From assembly GCA_003354225.1 (NCBI GenBank), contig PIVH01000093.1:1-8179 (forward strand): a DNA stretch of 8,179 nucleotides. The letters run 5' to 3'. This DNA comes from Globobulimina sp. Taxonomy: Eukaryota > Foraminifera > Rotaliida. Position numbers and translations under genes: made by a program. The notes below the pieces were generated by a model that ran no database searches, had not been told where the DNA came from, and saw nothing but the letters and a program-made list of their open reading frames with translations. Below are positions 1 to 6,464 of this stretch, one piece after another. Position 1 is the stretch's first letter; each line of letters begins with the position of its first letter.

Positions 1-2115
1 AAATTGAATGTCGAAGAAGGCTGTAGATCCAACCCGCAAGTTATTGCAGGATCAGATGGCTGCAACGAAGGTGTTTACGACATAGTTGTGGAAAAATGTC
101 AAGAGGCCAGAGATGGATTAAGACGCTGCTGTTATGAGATTGGTGGCTCTTTCTGCGACGTTTTACACACTGCCTGCGAGATTGATGTGTGTATATTGGG
201 CACGGATTACCCCGACAGAATTGACGAATTTATCGCGAATCAGTTTGTTGCAGATATCGAAGAGGAATGTGCCAATCATCCCGGCGAAGGTGGGCCATTC
301 CCATTCTTATTGTACGAATTCGACGGCGATTTGTCTGAAACCATTAGCGGCAAAGACCCCAAATACGACTTACAAATCCGTGGCGATGCCCATGTGGGCG
401 AAGGCGTGTTATTTTGCGACGGCGCCGGTGATTACGTGTTTGGCGAACATAACTTGGATATGGGCTTTGTTTCTCACAGTTTGGAAGTCTTGGTTCAAAT
501 CACTAACTTGGACATTCGTTCCGGTGGTATGATTTCGTTGGACAGCAAGTATACGAACGATGAGCCAGCTTCCGGCTACGCCCACGACCAATTTGACTCC
601 ATTGTGTACGCCGAGCGGGTGCCGGGAAAAACGATGATTGGCTCTGAGTATTTCCGTAGAACTGATACCCAGGACGGTGGGATGTCGGCAGCCACTCCAA
701 ACACAGAGTACGTGGCAACCAATTATGTGGCTGAAACCGTAGCGAATGAGTTTGTGCATTTCGTAGCTACGTTCGATGTCGAAAATAACAGAGCCAAGTT
801 GTATCGCAATGGCGTGGTGCAATTAGATTATATCCCAACCGATGGTTTTATGGTCAAAGAGGCCGACTACGGCGTTCGAGTTATGTTTTGCGAACGGCAT
901 CTTGGTGCGGGCGGTTCTGAGTTTTCCGGCAAGATTAGATTCGGAGCGTTCTATGACACTGCGATCAGTGGCGACGAGGTGCGGCAGTTATTGGAGGCCA
1001 AAGTGAATACGGACTTTGCTGACACCGTTGAGCTTATTGGCGATGAATTGCGACCCGGTGACACGTTGCAGCAAGAACAGGCTTTGCGGTCAGTTGACGG
1101 ATTATTTCTAGTGCTCATGCAGAGAGACAGCAACTTGTGCACTTATAAGACGCCCGTACGGGGCTATGATTGGTGTGCATTTACGCAGGAGACCGAGGCG
1201 CAGTATCTCCGGTATAATGAGGACGGCAGTGTGGCGTTGTATGACAGTCACGATGCGTTGGTGAAGGAATTAGCCGAAGCTAATGGGAATGCGGGCCGTT
1301 TGATTATGACCAGACATGGCGACTTGAGGGCGTATGACGGAGAGGGAAAAGTGTATTGGCGGTCCGGCGGCGAGGCGGTTGGACAGTGTGCCAGCGACGA
1401 CTGGATAGCGGCGTGGTATGATGGCAGTTCGCTTGATTTAGATGTGCCGGAATGGAAAGATTTATCTGGGAAAGACAATACTGGCGTTATCACGGGCTCC
1501 GGAATCGGTGTATTTGACGGCACTGCGGAGGAGAATGCAGAGTTGTATTTGAATGGCGAGCCGGTGGTCTATGGCACCCATGCTACCAAGGTTGCGTTTG
1601 GACTGAATTTGGTGGTTGGCGAGAAACATACGGTGTTCAATTTGTGTAAATATCGCGTGACTGGCAGTAAGGGCAGGATTATCAATGCGGGAGAGACCAA
1701 TTCTTTGTTTGGATTCTGGGGCGGCCGCAGTGGCGTCGCCCACGAGCAGGGCTGGGAGACGGACACTAGCAATCGGTTTGGAAATGAGTGGGTGCTGTCG
1801 ACGCAGACGCATACAAAGTACAGAGGCAATCGGGTCAATTATGCGGATAGAACGGCCGGAGGTGTTCCCAATGGGATTGGTCATTTGTATATCAATGGTG
1901 GTATGTATAGTAATGAGGTGTCTGACTGGGCGTGCGCTGAAGTGCTGATTGTGAATAAGGAGTTAACTGATGCCGAGATTGAATGCGTTGAGGAATATTT
2001 CCGCGGTAAGTATGATCTCGCACCTCCTCCTGCTGCGCAATCGGGATTATTCAATTTTGATATCAATAGAGTCGGTGTGAATGGTGAAGCTGGTACCTGG
2101 CATTGGGGTATTTGA
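1..2115 (+). CDS. Multi-lectin extracellular protein (Cys-rich, LamG/ConA-like, B-lectin, ConA-like), 5' end outside window
   Basis: The frame is already open at base 1 and no start is visible, so the N-terminus lies upstream. Residues here count from the codon at base 4. Residues 7-90 are Cys-rich, with a CC pair and an ACEIDVC motif like those around vWD/C8 modules. Residues about 101-337 form a LamG/ConA-like jelly roll: FVHFVATFDVENNRAKLYRNG, then IRFGAFYDTAISGDEV. Residues about 343-462 form a bulb-type lectin: QRDSNLCTY is close to the mannose-site pattern QxDxNxVxY (Val replaced by Cys), while the repeats near 405-413 and 436-444 are degenerate. Residues about 466-672 form a second ConA-like domain, from AWYDGSSLD..WKDLSGKDN to ELTDAEIECVEEYF..KYDL. 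An APPP linker follows. The likely role is binding glycans at the cell surface or in a matrix; ligand and partners are unknown. The visible frame has no membrane segment, but the -1 frame just after the stop supplies one. No intron is needed over 2.1 kb. The folds are fairly certain; the exact role is not. Confidence 0.85.
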   Translation, partial: KLNVEEGCRSNPQVIAGSDGCNEGVYDIVVEKCQEARDGLRRCCYEIGGSFCDVLHTACEIDVCILGTDYPDRIDEFIANQFVADIEEECANHPGEGGPFPFLLYEFDGDLSETISGKDPKYDLQIRGDAHVGEGVLFCDGAGDYVFGEHNLDMGFVSHSLEVLVQITNLDIRSGGMISLDSKYTNDEPASGYAHDQFDSIVYAERVPGKTMIGSEYFRRTDTQDGGMSAATPNTEYVATNYVAETVANEFVHFVATFDVENNRAKLYRNGVVQLDYIPTDGFMVKEADYGVRVMFCERHLGAGGSEFSGKIRFGAFYDTAISGDEVRQLLEAKVNTDFADTVELIGDELRPGDTLQQEQALRSVDGLFLVLMQRDSNLCTYKTPVRGYDWCAFTQETEAQYLRYNEDGSVALYDSHDALVKELAEANGNAGRLIMTRHGDLRAYDGEGKVYWRSGGEAVGQCASDDWIAAWYDGSSLDLDVPEWKDLSGKDNTGVITGSGIGVFDGTAEENAELYLNGEPVVYGTHATKVAFGLNLVVGEKHTVFNLCKYRVTGSKGRIINAGETNSLFGFWGGRSGVAHEQGWETDTSNRFGNEWVLSTQTHTKYRGNRVNYADRTAGGVPNGIGHLYINGGMYSNEVSDWACAEVLIVNKELTDAEIECVEEYFRGKYDLAPPPAAQSGLFNFDINRVGVNGEAGTWHWGI

Positions 2116-2264
2116 TGTATGCGATTATGCTGTTGCTTGCAGTGAATGTTATCGGTGCTGCGGTTGTTTGCTGTCGAAGGAAAAGAAAAGTAAGGTATAA
2201 GGTGGTCTCGGTTGACACTGATACGGATATCGATTCCGAGGATCAAGTTTTAGTAAAAAGTTAA
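2088..2264 (+). CDS. Probable transmembrane anchor and cytoplasmic tail of the lectin protein, in the -1 frame
   Basis: This frame is open from 2088 and overlaps the end of the lectin frame. It reads WYLALGYLMYAIMLLLAV, then NVIGAAVVCC, then the basic cluster RRKRK, and ends in an acidic tail with DTDTDIDSED before TAA at 2262-2264. Hydrophobic helix, dibasic stop-transfer and short acidic tail are the hallmarks of a type I membrane protein, which is what a chain of extracellular lectin domains would be expected to have. An ATG at 2115 overlaps the lectin stop (TGATG), so a separate 49-residue peptide is formally possible. More likely the two frames belong to one protein, joined by a missed indel in the assembly, a frameshift or splicing. 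A poly(A) signal 23 nt after the TAA, and none between the TGA and the TAA, supports the TAA as the real gene end. Confidence 0.6.
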   Translation, partial: SWYLALGYLMYAIMLLLAVNVIGAAVVCCRRKRKVRYKVVSVDTDTDIDSEDQVLVKS

Positions 2265-2286
2265 ATAGCAATTAATTCAAATTTAT

Positions 2287-2292
2287 AATAAA
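2287..2292 (+). terminator. Poly(A) signal AATAAA of the lectin gene
   Basis: AATAAA lies 23 nt after the TAA at 2264. A GT-rich stretch (AGTGTGGTAGTC, near 2316) and long T-runs follow, as expected downstream of a cleavage site. Further AATAAA matches occur in the AT-rich DNA beyond (for example near 2460), so the exact cleavage point is uncertain. Confidence 0.6.
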
Positions 2293-3044
2293 GGCATTTT
2301 TCGTTGACTATTAAAAGTGTGGTAGTCATCTTTACTTTTTTTTTACTTTTTTCCTACGTTAAATGCCATTTAAAAAATAAAATGTTTGTTGGTTTCTTTC
2401 TTTTGTACTGAACATACGCATTCTTATCGTTTTGTTTCTTTGTTATTACTTTTTCACAATAATAAAAAGCAAAATGACCATTTGCAATGACAGATACTAT
2501 ACCGGATTAAAATGACCTACGCAACTTAATTCTTTTTTTGTTGTGTTGTCATTTAATTATCGTTTATCGATACCTGGTTGTGTTTGAAATTGAAATAATT
2601 TTTTTTGTAACGTTTTTTTCCAATGCGTATTTTCAATTTTTTTTGTAATATTTTTCCTCTTTTTCGTGAGCATTCCATCAAACTGCTTTATATATAATAC
2701 TTGTGATTTGTGTTTTTGCGTTGTTGTATGTTTTTTTTTTTTAATATAATATAATATCTATTTTCTGCAACAACTATATATTGTACTTCCAAGAAGTCCA
2801 TATCAAACACACATCGACATGTTTTGCTTGATGTGCCATAAACTGTAGACAATTTTTTTAGAATGATTATACTCATTACAGTACGTTAGAATACTCATAT
2901 GGAGATTTACATGCAGTGGAAGGATAATGTATACAATTTCAAAATAAAAGTGTTTCAAACACCTCATATTTCAGTTTTGTTGTTTAGATATTAAAGTTTT
3001 CTTTAAGTGAGGTCCTCTTTTATAGAAAAACCCAAAGAGTGAAC
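2293..3044. other. T-rich intergenic region, no gene recognised
   Basis: About 750 bp with many T-runs (one of about 12 T at 2731-2742 followed by a short AATAT repeat) and no coding-like frame. It should hold the lectin gene's transcript end and the RasGEF promoter or 5' UTR. The RasGEF frame is open back to 2988 without another ATG, and TTTTGTTGTTTAG ending at 2987 could be a 3' splice site, so an upstream 5' exon is possible. No tRNA, snRNA or transposon was recognised. Confidence 0.6.
2950..2962. repeat. 13-bp palindrome GTGTTTCAAACAC upstream of the RasGEF gene
   Basis: A perfect inverted repeat with 6-bp arms around a central C, 82 bp before the RasGEF ATG. It could be a dimeric protein-binding site, but palindromes of this size also occur by chance in AT-rich DNA. 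A partial copy, GTGTTTCAAA, occurs just inside the gene near 3079. Confidence 0.3.
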
Positions 3045-5582
3045 ATGTATTACTCTCACACGTTACCTGCACAGCATTGTGTTTCAAAACCAGAGCACAT
3101 AGAAAGAGCTGTCTGTAGTCAACAAACAACCACAAAAATTCCAAATGGTACCACTAAGACGAACATCAACAAAGGTAATCAAACCAACGGTAAATCCAAT
3201 TGCAATCCACCCAAACAATCATCATTCAAACCACCACCAATTTCGACCTCTACACCTTGTACATCTTCTACATCTCATAAAAATCCACCTGTCGTCGCTC
3301 CATCTCCTCAATCACCAGCAAAGCATAAACATCATAAAAAGCGTGGAAAGAGCAGTCGGGATAAACAAACACACGTACGTATTTATTATATACATTTAAT
3401 CACATTTTACGCAATTCTACATATTAATACATGTAAGGCACCGATATTAATATTTCCATATTCATGGAACCCAAACGTAAAAGACGACAAATATGAAAAC
3501 AACAAACAATTTCATAAGAAATGCAAGCATATCCCACCACGAATCACCATCCAGCACGGCATCGACCATTTACTTTCTCCCTCCAAATGCTCGAAGCGCT
3601 ATCTATCCGCTTACTGTTTAAACCTACATCAATTAACCACCGCCACCTCTTTATTAGAGTGCATCATTAAAAAACTAACGCCTGTTATCAAGCAATTGCA
3701 TCACATCACAAACGAACCAGTTACATCATATTCACATTCACATAAAATAATATCTCCCTCCATATCACCCACCGTCGAATATGAACCAACTACATCCACA
3801 TCCAACGCATCCAATGCATCCATCTCGTTCACGCAATACGCACTAAACAACACTGTCAACACTGCCCGCACGCCTTCACCCATCCAAATGCAATTAAATG
3901 TAATCCACGACAACGATGAACATAACATCACCACTTCGCCCATATCCATATCACTCGCTCTATCGCCCAACAAAAGCGCCCAAGCCATGTCCATGGTGAA
4001 TCTCAAAAACGCAGCACATTCCCTACCCACAATCACCAGTAACAACGGACACGGCGTACATACCATACCTGTGCCCCTCAGTGGTTTAGATTTAGTCGAA
4101 ACGCGTTCCTGTCCTGACTTAGACAACGAATATCATTCCACCTCCGATGACCAGCTGCAAAACGCCACCACGCCGCCAAAATGCTGCCTGTTATCCGCAG
4201 CCGCCACCAATTGCAATCAGTTAAACTTAAAGAAAGAGAAAAGCATCGACTATAAAACCAAAATGAAAGCGTACTGCATAGCGACCATCAAACACAACAT
4301 CGACATTATTTATCATTGGATCTATTATTATCCCGCAGACTTTGCCGACGCTGAGTTACTGCAACGTTTATTAACATATATATCCACAGTCAAACGCGAC
4401 AGAGATAAGGCCATAAACGATGCCAATACGCAGCGTTCGTTGCTGCGGAGATGGAACAAGTTATTGCAGCTAATACAGCATCGCAAGCCCGACATGAAGC
4501 ATTCCTCCATACTCTCCTCCTCCATCAGCAATCTCCGCATAATCCCCAAAATCCGCAGACACGAAAAAAAAACGTCGTTCCAGTTCACCGACTCCTTCTT
4601 CCCGCCGCGCGAAATGGTGCAGAAATTGGGCGGTGGCATCGATTTGCTTCACGTGCATCCGGCGTTGGTCGCGGATCAGTTGACACTGATCGATACGGAG
4701 ATTTTTTTGCAAATCGGCGCGCGCGAATTTACGAATCAAGCGTGGCAGAACCGGCCCAATTTGAACGAGACGCAGTTTATTAATGACGAGGAGGGCGACA
4801 ATGAGACCAATTTCTGTTTGTATGATAGGTTAAGTCGGCAGAAAATAGACGCGCCCAATTTGCTGTATATGATTGACCACGTTAACAGGTTGTCGTTGTG
4901 GGTGGCCACGGAGATATTGTCTCGGTCCACCACTGCGGAGATGGCGGATTTGACCAAGTATTTCTATGTGGTGGCGCATCGCTGCTTGGAGCTGTGTAAT
5001 ATTCATACGTGCACTGCCATATTTGGCGGGATCTGTTTGCAGCCATTGACCCGGTTGCGGCGGCTAAATAGGTATTTGTCGGACGATCAACAGATACAGC
5101 AATTGCATGCGGCTTTGAGTGAGATGGTGTGTTCCAATGATAACTATAAAACGTATAGGAATTTTATGCAGCAATGGTTTGATACGCATAGTAATACGCC
5201 GTGTATTCCCTTCATACCGGTGGTGATGAAGGATTTGTTCCAGATACAGTTGCAATTGGTGACGAGGGCGGTGTTGGATGAGGGGGAGGAATATAAGCAA
5301 TATAAACAAGAGCAGGCGTCGAAATGCATTGATTTGGGTCTGTTGGAAAAGAATTGTCGACATATTCGGAGAGTGTATGAGACGCAGCAAAAGGCGAAGT
5401 TGTATGCGAATCAGTTGCCGGCGGATACCGATATTCAGTCGAAATTGAGAATGAATATTGCCAAGTTTGAGACACATGAGACTTTACGAGCGTGGTCGTT
5501 CGAAATGCAACCAAAGTTAACCAAGGAGGATAAGGAGAATTTGGAAATGATTGATACTTTGGAGGAATTTGGCTTTTTATGA
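3045..5582 (+). CDS. Ras guanine-nucleotide exchange factor (RasGEF/CDC25 domain) with long low-complexity N-terminus
   Basis: This protein should load GTP onto a Ras-family GTPase at a membrane. The first ATG in the open frame is at 3045, giving 845 residues, or 824 if the 63-nt intron at 3375-3437 is removed. Residues below count from 3039 without splicing. Residues 1-400 are rich in Ser, Thr, Asn, Pro and His, with a basic cluster KHKHHKKRGK near 96. Residues 405-450 resemble the second half of a REM (RasGEF_N) domain: IDIIYHWIYYYPADFADAEL, then LQRLLTYI. Residues about 538-800 are the catalytic domain: HPALVADQLTLIDTEIF, then VNRLSLWVATEIL, then PCIPFIPVVMKDL. In the usual P-C-I-P-F-L-G block the Gly is Pro here, and the usual Trp after the RLKK-like stretch is absent (RLRRLN). 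No other domain is recognised. The family is certain; the GTPase partner and true N-terminus are not. Confidence 0.88.
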   Translation: MYYSHTLPAQHCVSKPEHIERAVCSQQTTTKIPNGTTKTNINKGNQTNGKSNCNPPKQSSFKPPPISTSTPCTSSTSHKNPPVVAPSPQSPAKHKHHKKRGKSSRDKQTHVRIYYIHLITFYAILHINTCKAPILIFPYSWNPNVKDDKYENNKQFHKKCKHIPPRITIQHGIDHLLSPSKCSKRYLSAYCLNLHQLTTATSLLECIIKKLTPVIKQLHHITNEPVTSYSHSHKIISPSISPTVEYEPTTSTSNASNASISFTQYALNNTVNTARTPSPIQMQLNVIHDNDEHNITTSPISISLALSPNKSAQAMSMVNLKNAAHSLPTITSNNGHGVHTIPVPLSGLDLVETRSCPDLDNEYHSTSDDQLQNATTPPKCCLLSAAATNCNQLNLKKEKSIDYKTKMKAYCIATIKHNIDIIYHWIYYYPADFADAELLQRLLTYISTVKRDRDKAINDANTQRSLLRRWNKLLQLIQHRKPDMKHSSILSSSISNLRIIPKIRRHEKKTSFQFTDSFFPPREMVQKLGGGIDLLHVHPALVADQLTLIDTEIFLQIGAREFTNQAWQNRPNLNETQFINDEEGDNETNFCLYDRLSRQKIDAPNLLYMIDHVNRLSLWVATEILSRSTTAEMADLTKYFYVVAHRCLELCNIHTCTAIFGGICLQPLTRLRRLNRYLSDDQQIQQLHAALSEMVCSNDNYKTYRNFMQQWFDTHSNTPCIPFIPVVMKDLFQIQLQLVTRAVLDEGEEYKQYKQEQASKCIDLGLLEKNCRHIRRVYETQQKAKLYANQLPADTDIQSKLRMNIAKFETHETLRAWSFEMQPKLTKEDKENLEMIDTLEEFGFL
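3375..3437 (+). other. Inferred 63-nt intron in the RasGEF gene
   Basis: The segment begins GTACGTATTT, ends CATGTAAG and is far more AT-rich than the flanking coding DNA. It sits in phase 0, so splicing joins ..KQTH to APILIF.. without a frame change. Its length is a multiple of three and it contains no stop, so retention would insert 21 mostly hydrophobic residues into a hydrophilic region. The size agrees with the 55-nt intron of the dehydrogenase gene. No transcript evidence is available. Confidence 0.6.
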
Positions 5583-5657
5583 ATGTGTGAGCGTCGTTTA
5601 TATTTCATATTGTTCCAACTTTAAATTTTAATGTTTTCGTATATAACAAGTGTTTTT

Positions 5658-5669
5658 TTTATTTTTATT
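5658..5669 (-). terminator. Candidate poly(A) signals of the EF-hand gene (two AATAAA on the minus strand)
   Basis: TTTATT occurs at 5658-5663 and 5664-5669, which reads AATAAA twice on the minus strand, about 215 nt beyond the EF-hand stop codon. The site lies inside the RasGEF 3' UTR, so the two transcripts would overlap. In such T-rich DNA a chance match is possible. Confidence 0.4.
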
Positions 5670-5762
5670 TTGGATGATTATATAATTAATCTGTTGCTTT
5701 ACAACATTGTTTCCATATATTTTTGTGTTCATATTGTTATTGTTATACTGTATCTGCATTTT

Positions 5763-5806
5763 TGTGCAAGGATAGACTTAAAATTTATGTTACGCTGTGC
5801 AAGGAT
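5763..5806. repeat. 11-bp direct repeat TGTGCAAGGAT just before the RasGEF poly(A) signal
   Basis: TGTGCAAGGAT occurs at 5763-5773 and again at 5796-5806, 33 bp apart, a few bases before AATAAA at 5812. It could bear on 3'-end processing or binding of a 3'-UTR protein, or be a chance duplication. Confidence 0.35.
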
Positions 5807-5811
5807 GTAAC

Positions 5812-5817
5812 AATAAA
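5812..5817 (+). terminator. Poly(A) signal AATAAA of the RasGEF gene
   Basis: AATAAA lies 230 nt after the RasGEF stop and is followed by GTGGAAGG. It is the clearest signal in the 301-bp gap between the two convergent genes. The predicted transcript would reach almost to the stop codon of the opposing EF-hand gene. Confidence 0.5.
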
Positions 5818-5883
5818 GTGGAAGGAACGAAAAGTTTCACATCAAACACCAAAAAAACATAAAGATACACATTTTTTGTTATT

Positions 5884-6333
5884 TTAACCAAGCAGTTCTC
5901 TGATAAATTTATCGACGTCAACATCTTTGCCATCCAAAGGTATTTGTTTACTAAAATCACTGACCGTGTCTTGTGTACATTCATCGTTATATGCTATCAA
6001 GAAATGGCACATTTCATCAATATGTATTTTCTTATTTGCGGGATTTCGCAAGACACCAAATGCTTTCTCCAACTTGTCATCATCGAAAGGTGGAGCAAAT
6101 TTTGCTTTTAATACACTAAGAAAACTATCAAATTCAACGCTTCCATTATGATTTGGATCTGCTGCTTCTTCCATTTCCATAGTTTCTTTTACCGATAATG
6201 GTGGCAATCCAATGCTTTCCAAAAGTGGTCCTAACTCGCTTGTTTTCAGTTCTTTCTCGTCATCATTGATTTTTAACTTAAATTGTTCTTTTAATTCACG
6301 TACTCTTTCAGCATTAAAAAATGAATCTGCCAT
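5884..6333 (-). CDS. Calmodulin/myosin light chain-like EF-hand protein with degenerate loops
   Basis: 149 residues, the length of calmodulin, in one exon. The start is the ATG at 6333 (MADSFFNAERVRELKEQF). The chain aligns with calmodulin along its length: SELGPLLESIG matches the end of EF1, AADPNHNGSVEFDSFLSVL is EF2, LEKAFGVL begins EF3, and the end DKFIRELL matches EF4. None of the four loops has a full set of calcium ligands. Loop 1 starts with Ile22, loop 2 (Asp59-Ser70) has Ser instead of Glu at position 12, loop 3 starts with Arg96 and has Pro98 at position 3, and loop 4 starts with Ile131 and has Lys142 at position 12. By analogy with myosin essential light chains and other calcium-independent members, it probably binds an IQ-type helix in a cytoskeletal partner rather than sensing calcium. 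It diverges from the dehydrogenase gene and converges on RasGEF. Confidence 0.85.
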   Translation of the reverse strand: MADSFFNAERVRELKEQFKLKINDDEKELKTSELGPLLESIGLPPLSVKETMEMEEAADPNHNGSVEFDSFLSVLKAKFAPPFDDDKLEKAFGVLRNPANKKIHIDEMCHFLIAYNDECTQDTVSDFSKQIPLDGKDVDVDKFIRELLG

Positions 6334-6464
6334 CAATAAGAGTTATAAGACTCAATATGAAAAGCTATACGATACGTCCAAAATGGCAAAATGTTGTACT
6401 TGAAAATGTGTAATCAGCCAGAACGTTTTTTATTCTTCAAAACTAAATACATCAATATTAAGCA
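6334..6464. promoter_or_regulatory. 131-bp gap between divergent start codons, likely bidirectional promoter
   Basis: Only 131 bp separate the EF-hand ATG from the dehydrogenase ATG, which point away from each other, so both promoters and both 5' UTRs must share this AT-rich stretch unless there are unseen upstream exons. I see no clear TATA box or repeated motif. The dehydrogenase start has G at -3 and G at +4. Confidence 0.5.

Noticed and set aside
409-822. 137-codon minus-strand open frame within the lectin gene
   Set aside because: It lies opposite the first LamG-like domain, has no recognisable motif, and is best explained as a shadow.
1911-2089. Possible intron GTATGT (1911) to GAAG (2089) that would also connect the lectin frame to the membrane tail
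   Set aside because: It would delete the conserved C-terminal part of the second ConA-like domain (ELTDAEIECVEEYF), and the acceptor has no pyrimidine tract.
2688-2876. 62-codon minus-strand frame in the intergenic region
   Set aside because: Lys/Ile/Tyr-rich translation of AT-rich DNA, with no start context or homology that I can support.
3145-3399. Open frame of 84 codons overlapping the start of RasGEF
   Set aside because: It is a Leu/His-rich shadow frame of C- and A-rich low-complexity coding DNA with no recognisable domain.
5064-5514. Two long minus-strand open frames opposite the RasGEF catalytic domain
   Set aside because: The plus strand encodes a clear conserved domain there; the minus frames result from the strand bias of that region and match nothing known.
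5796-5807. TGTGCAAGGATG resembles the 3' part of U6 snRNA
   Set aside because: The surrounding U6 core (ACAGAGA box and the region before it) is absent, and the same string occurs twice in the RasGEF 3' UTR, so it is a short chance match.
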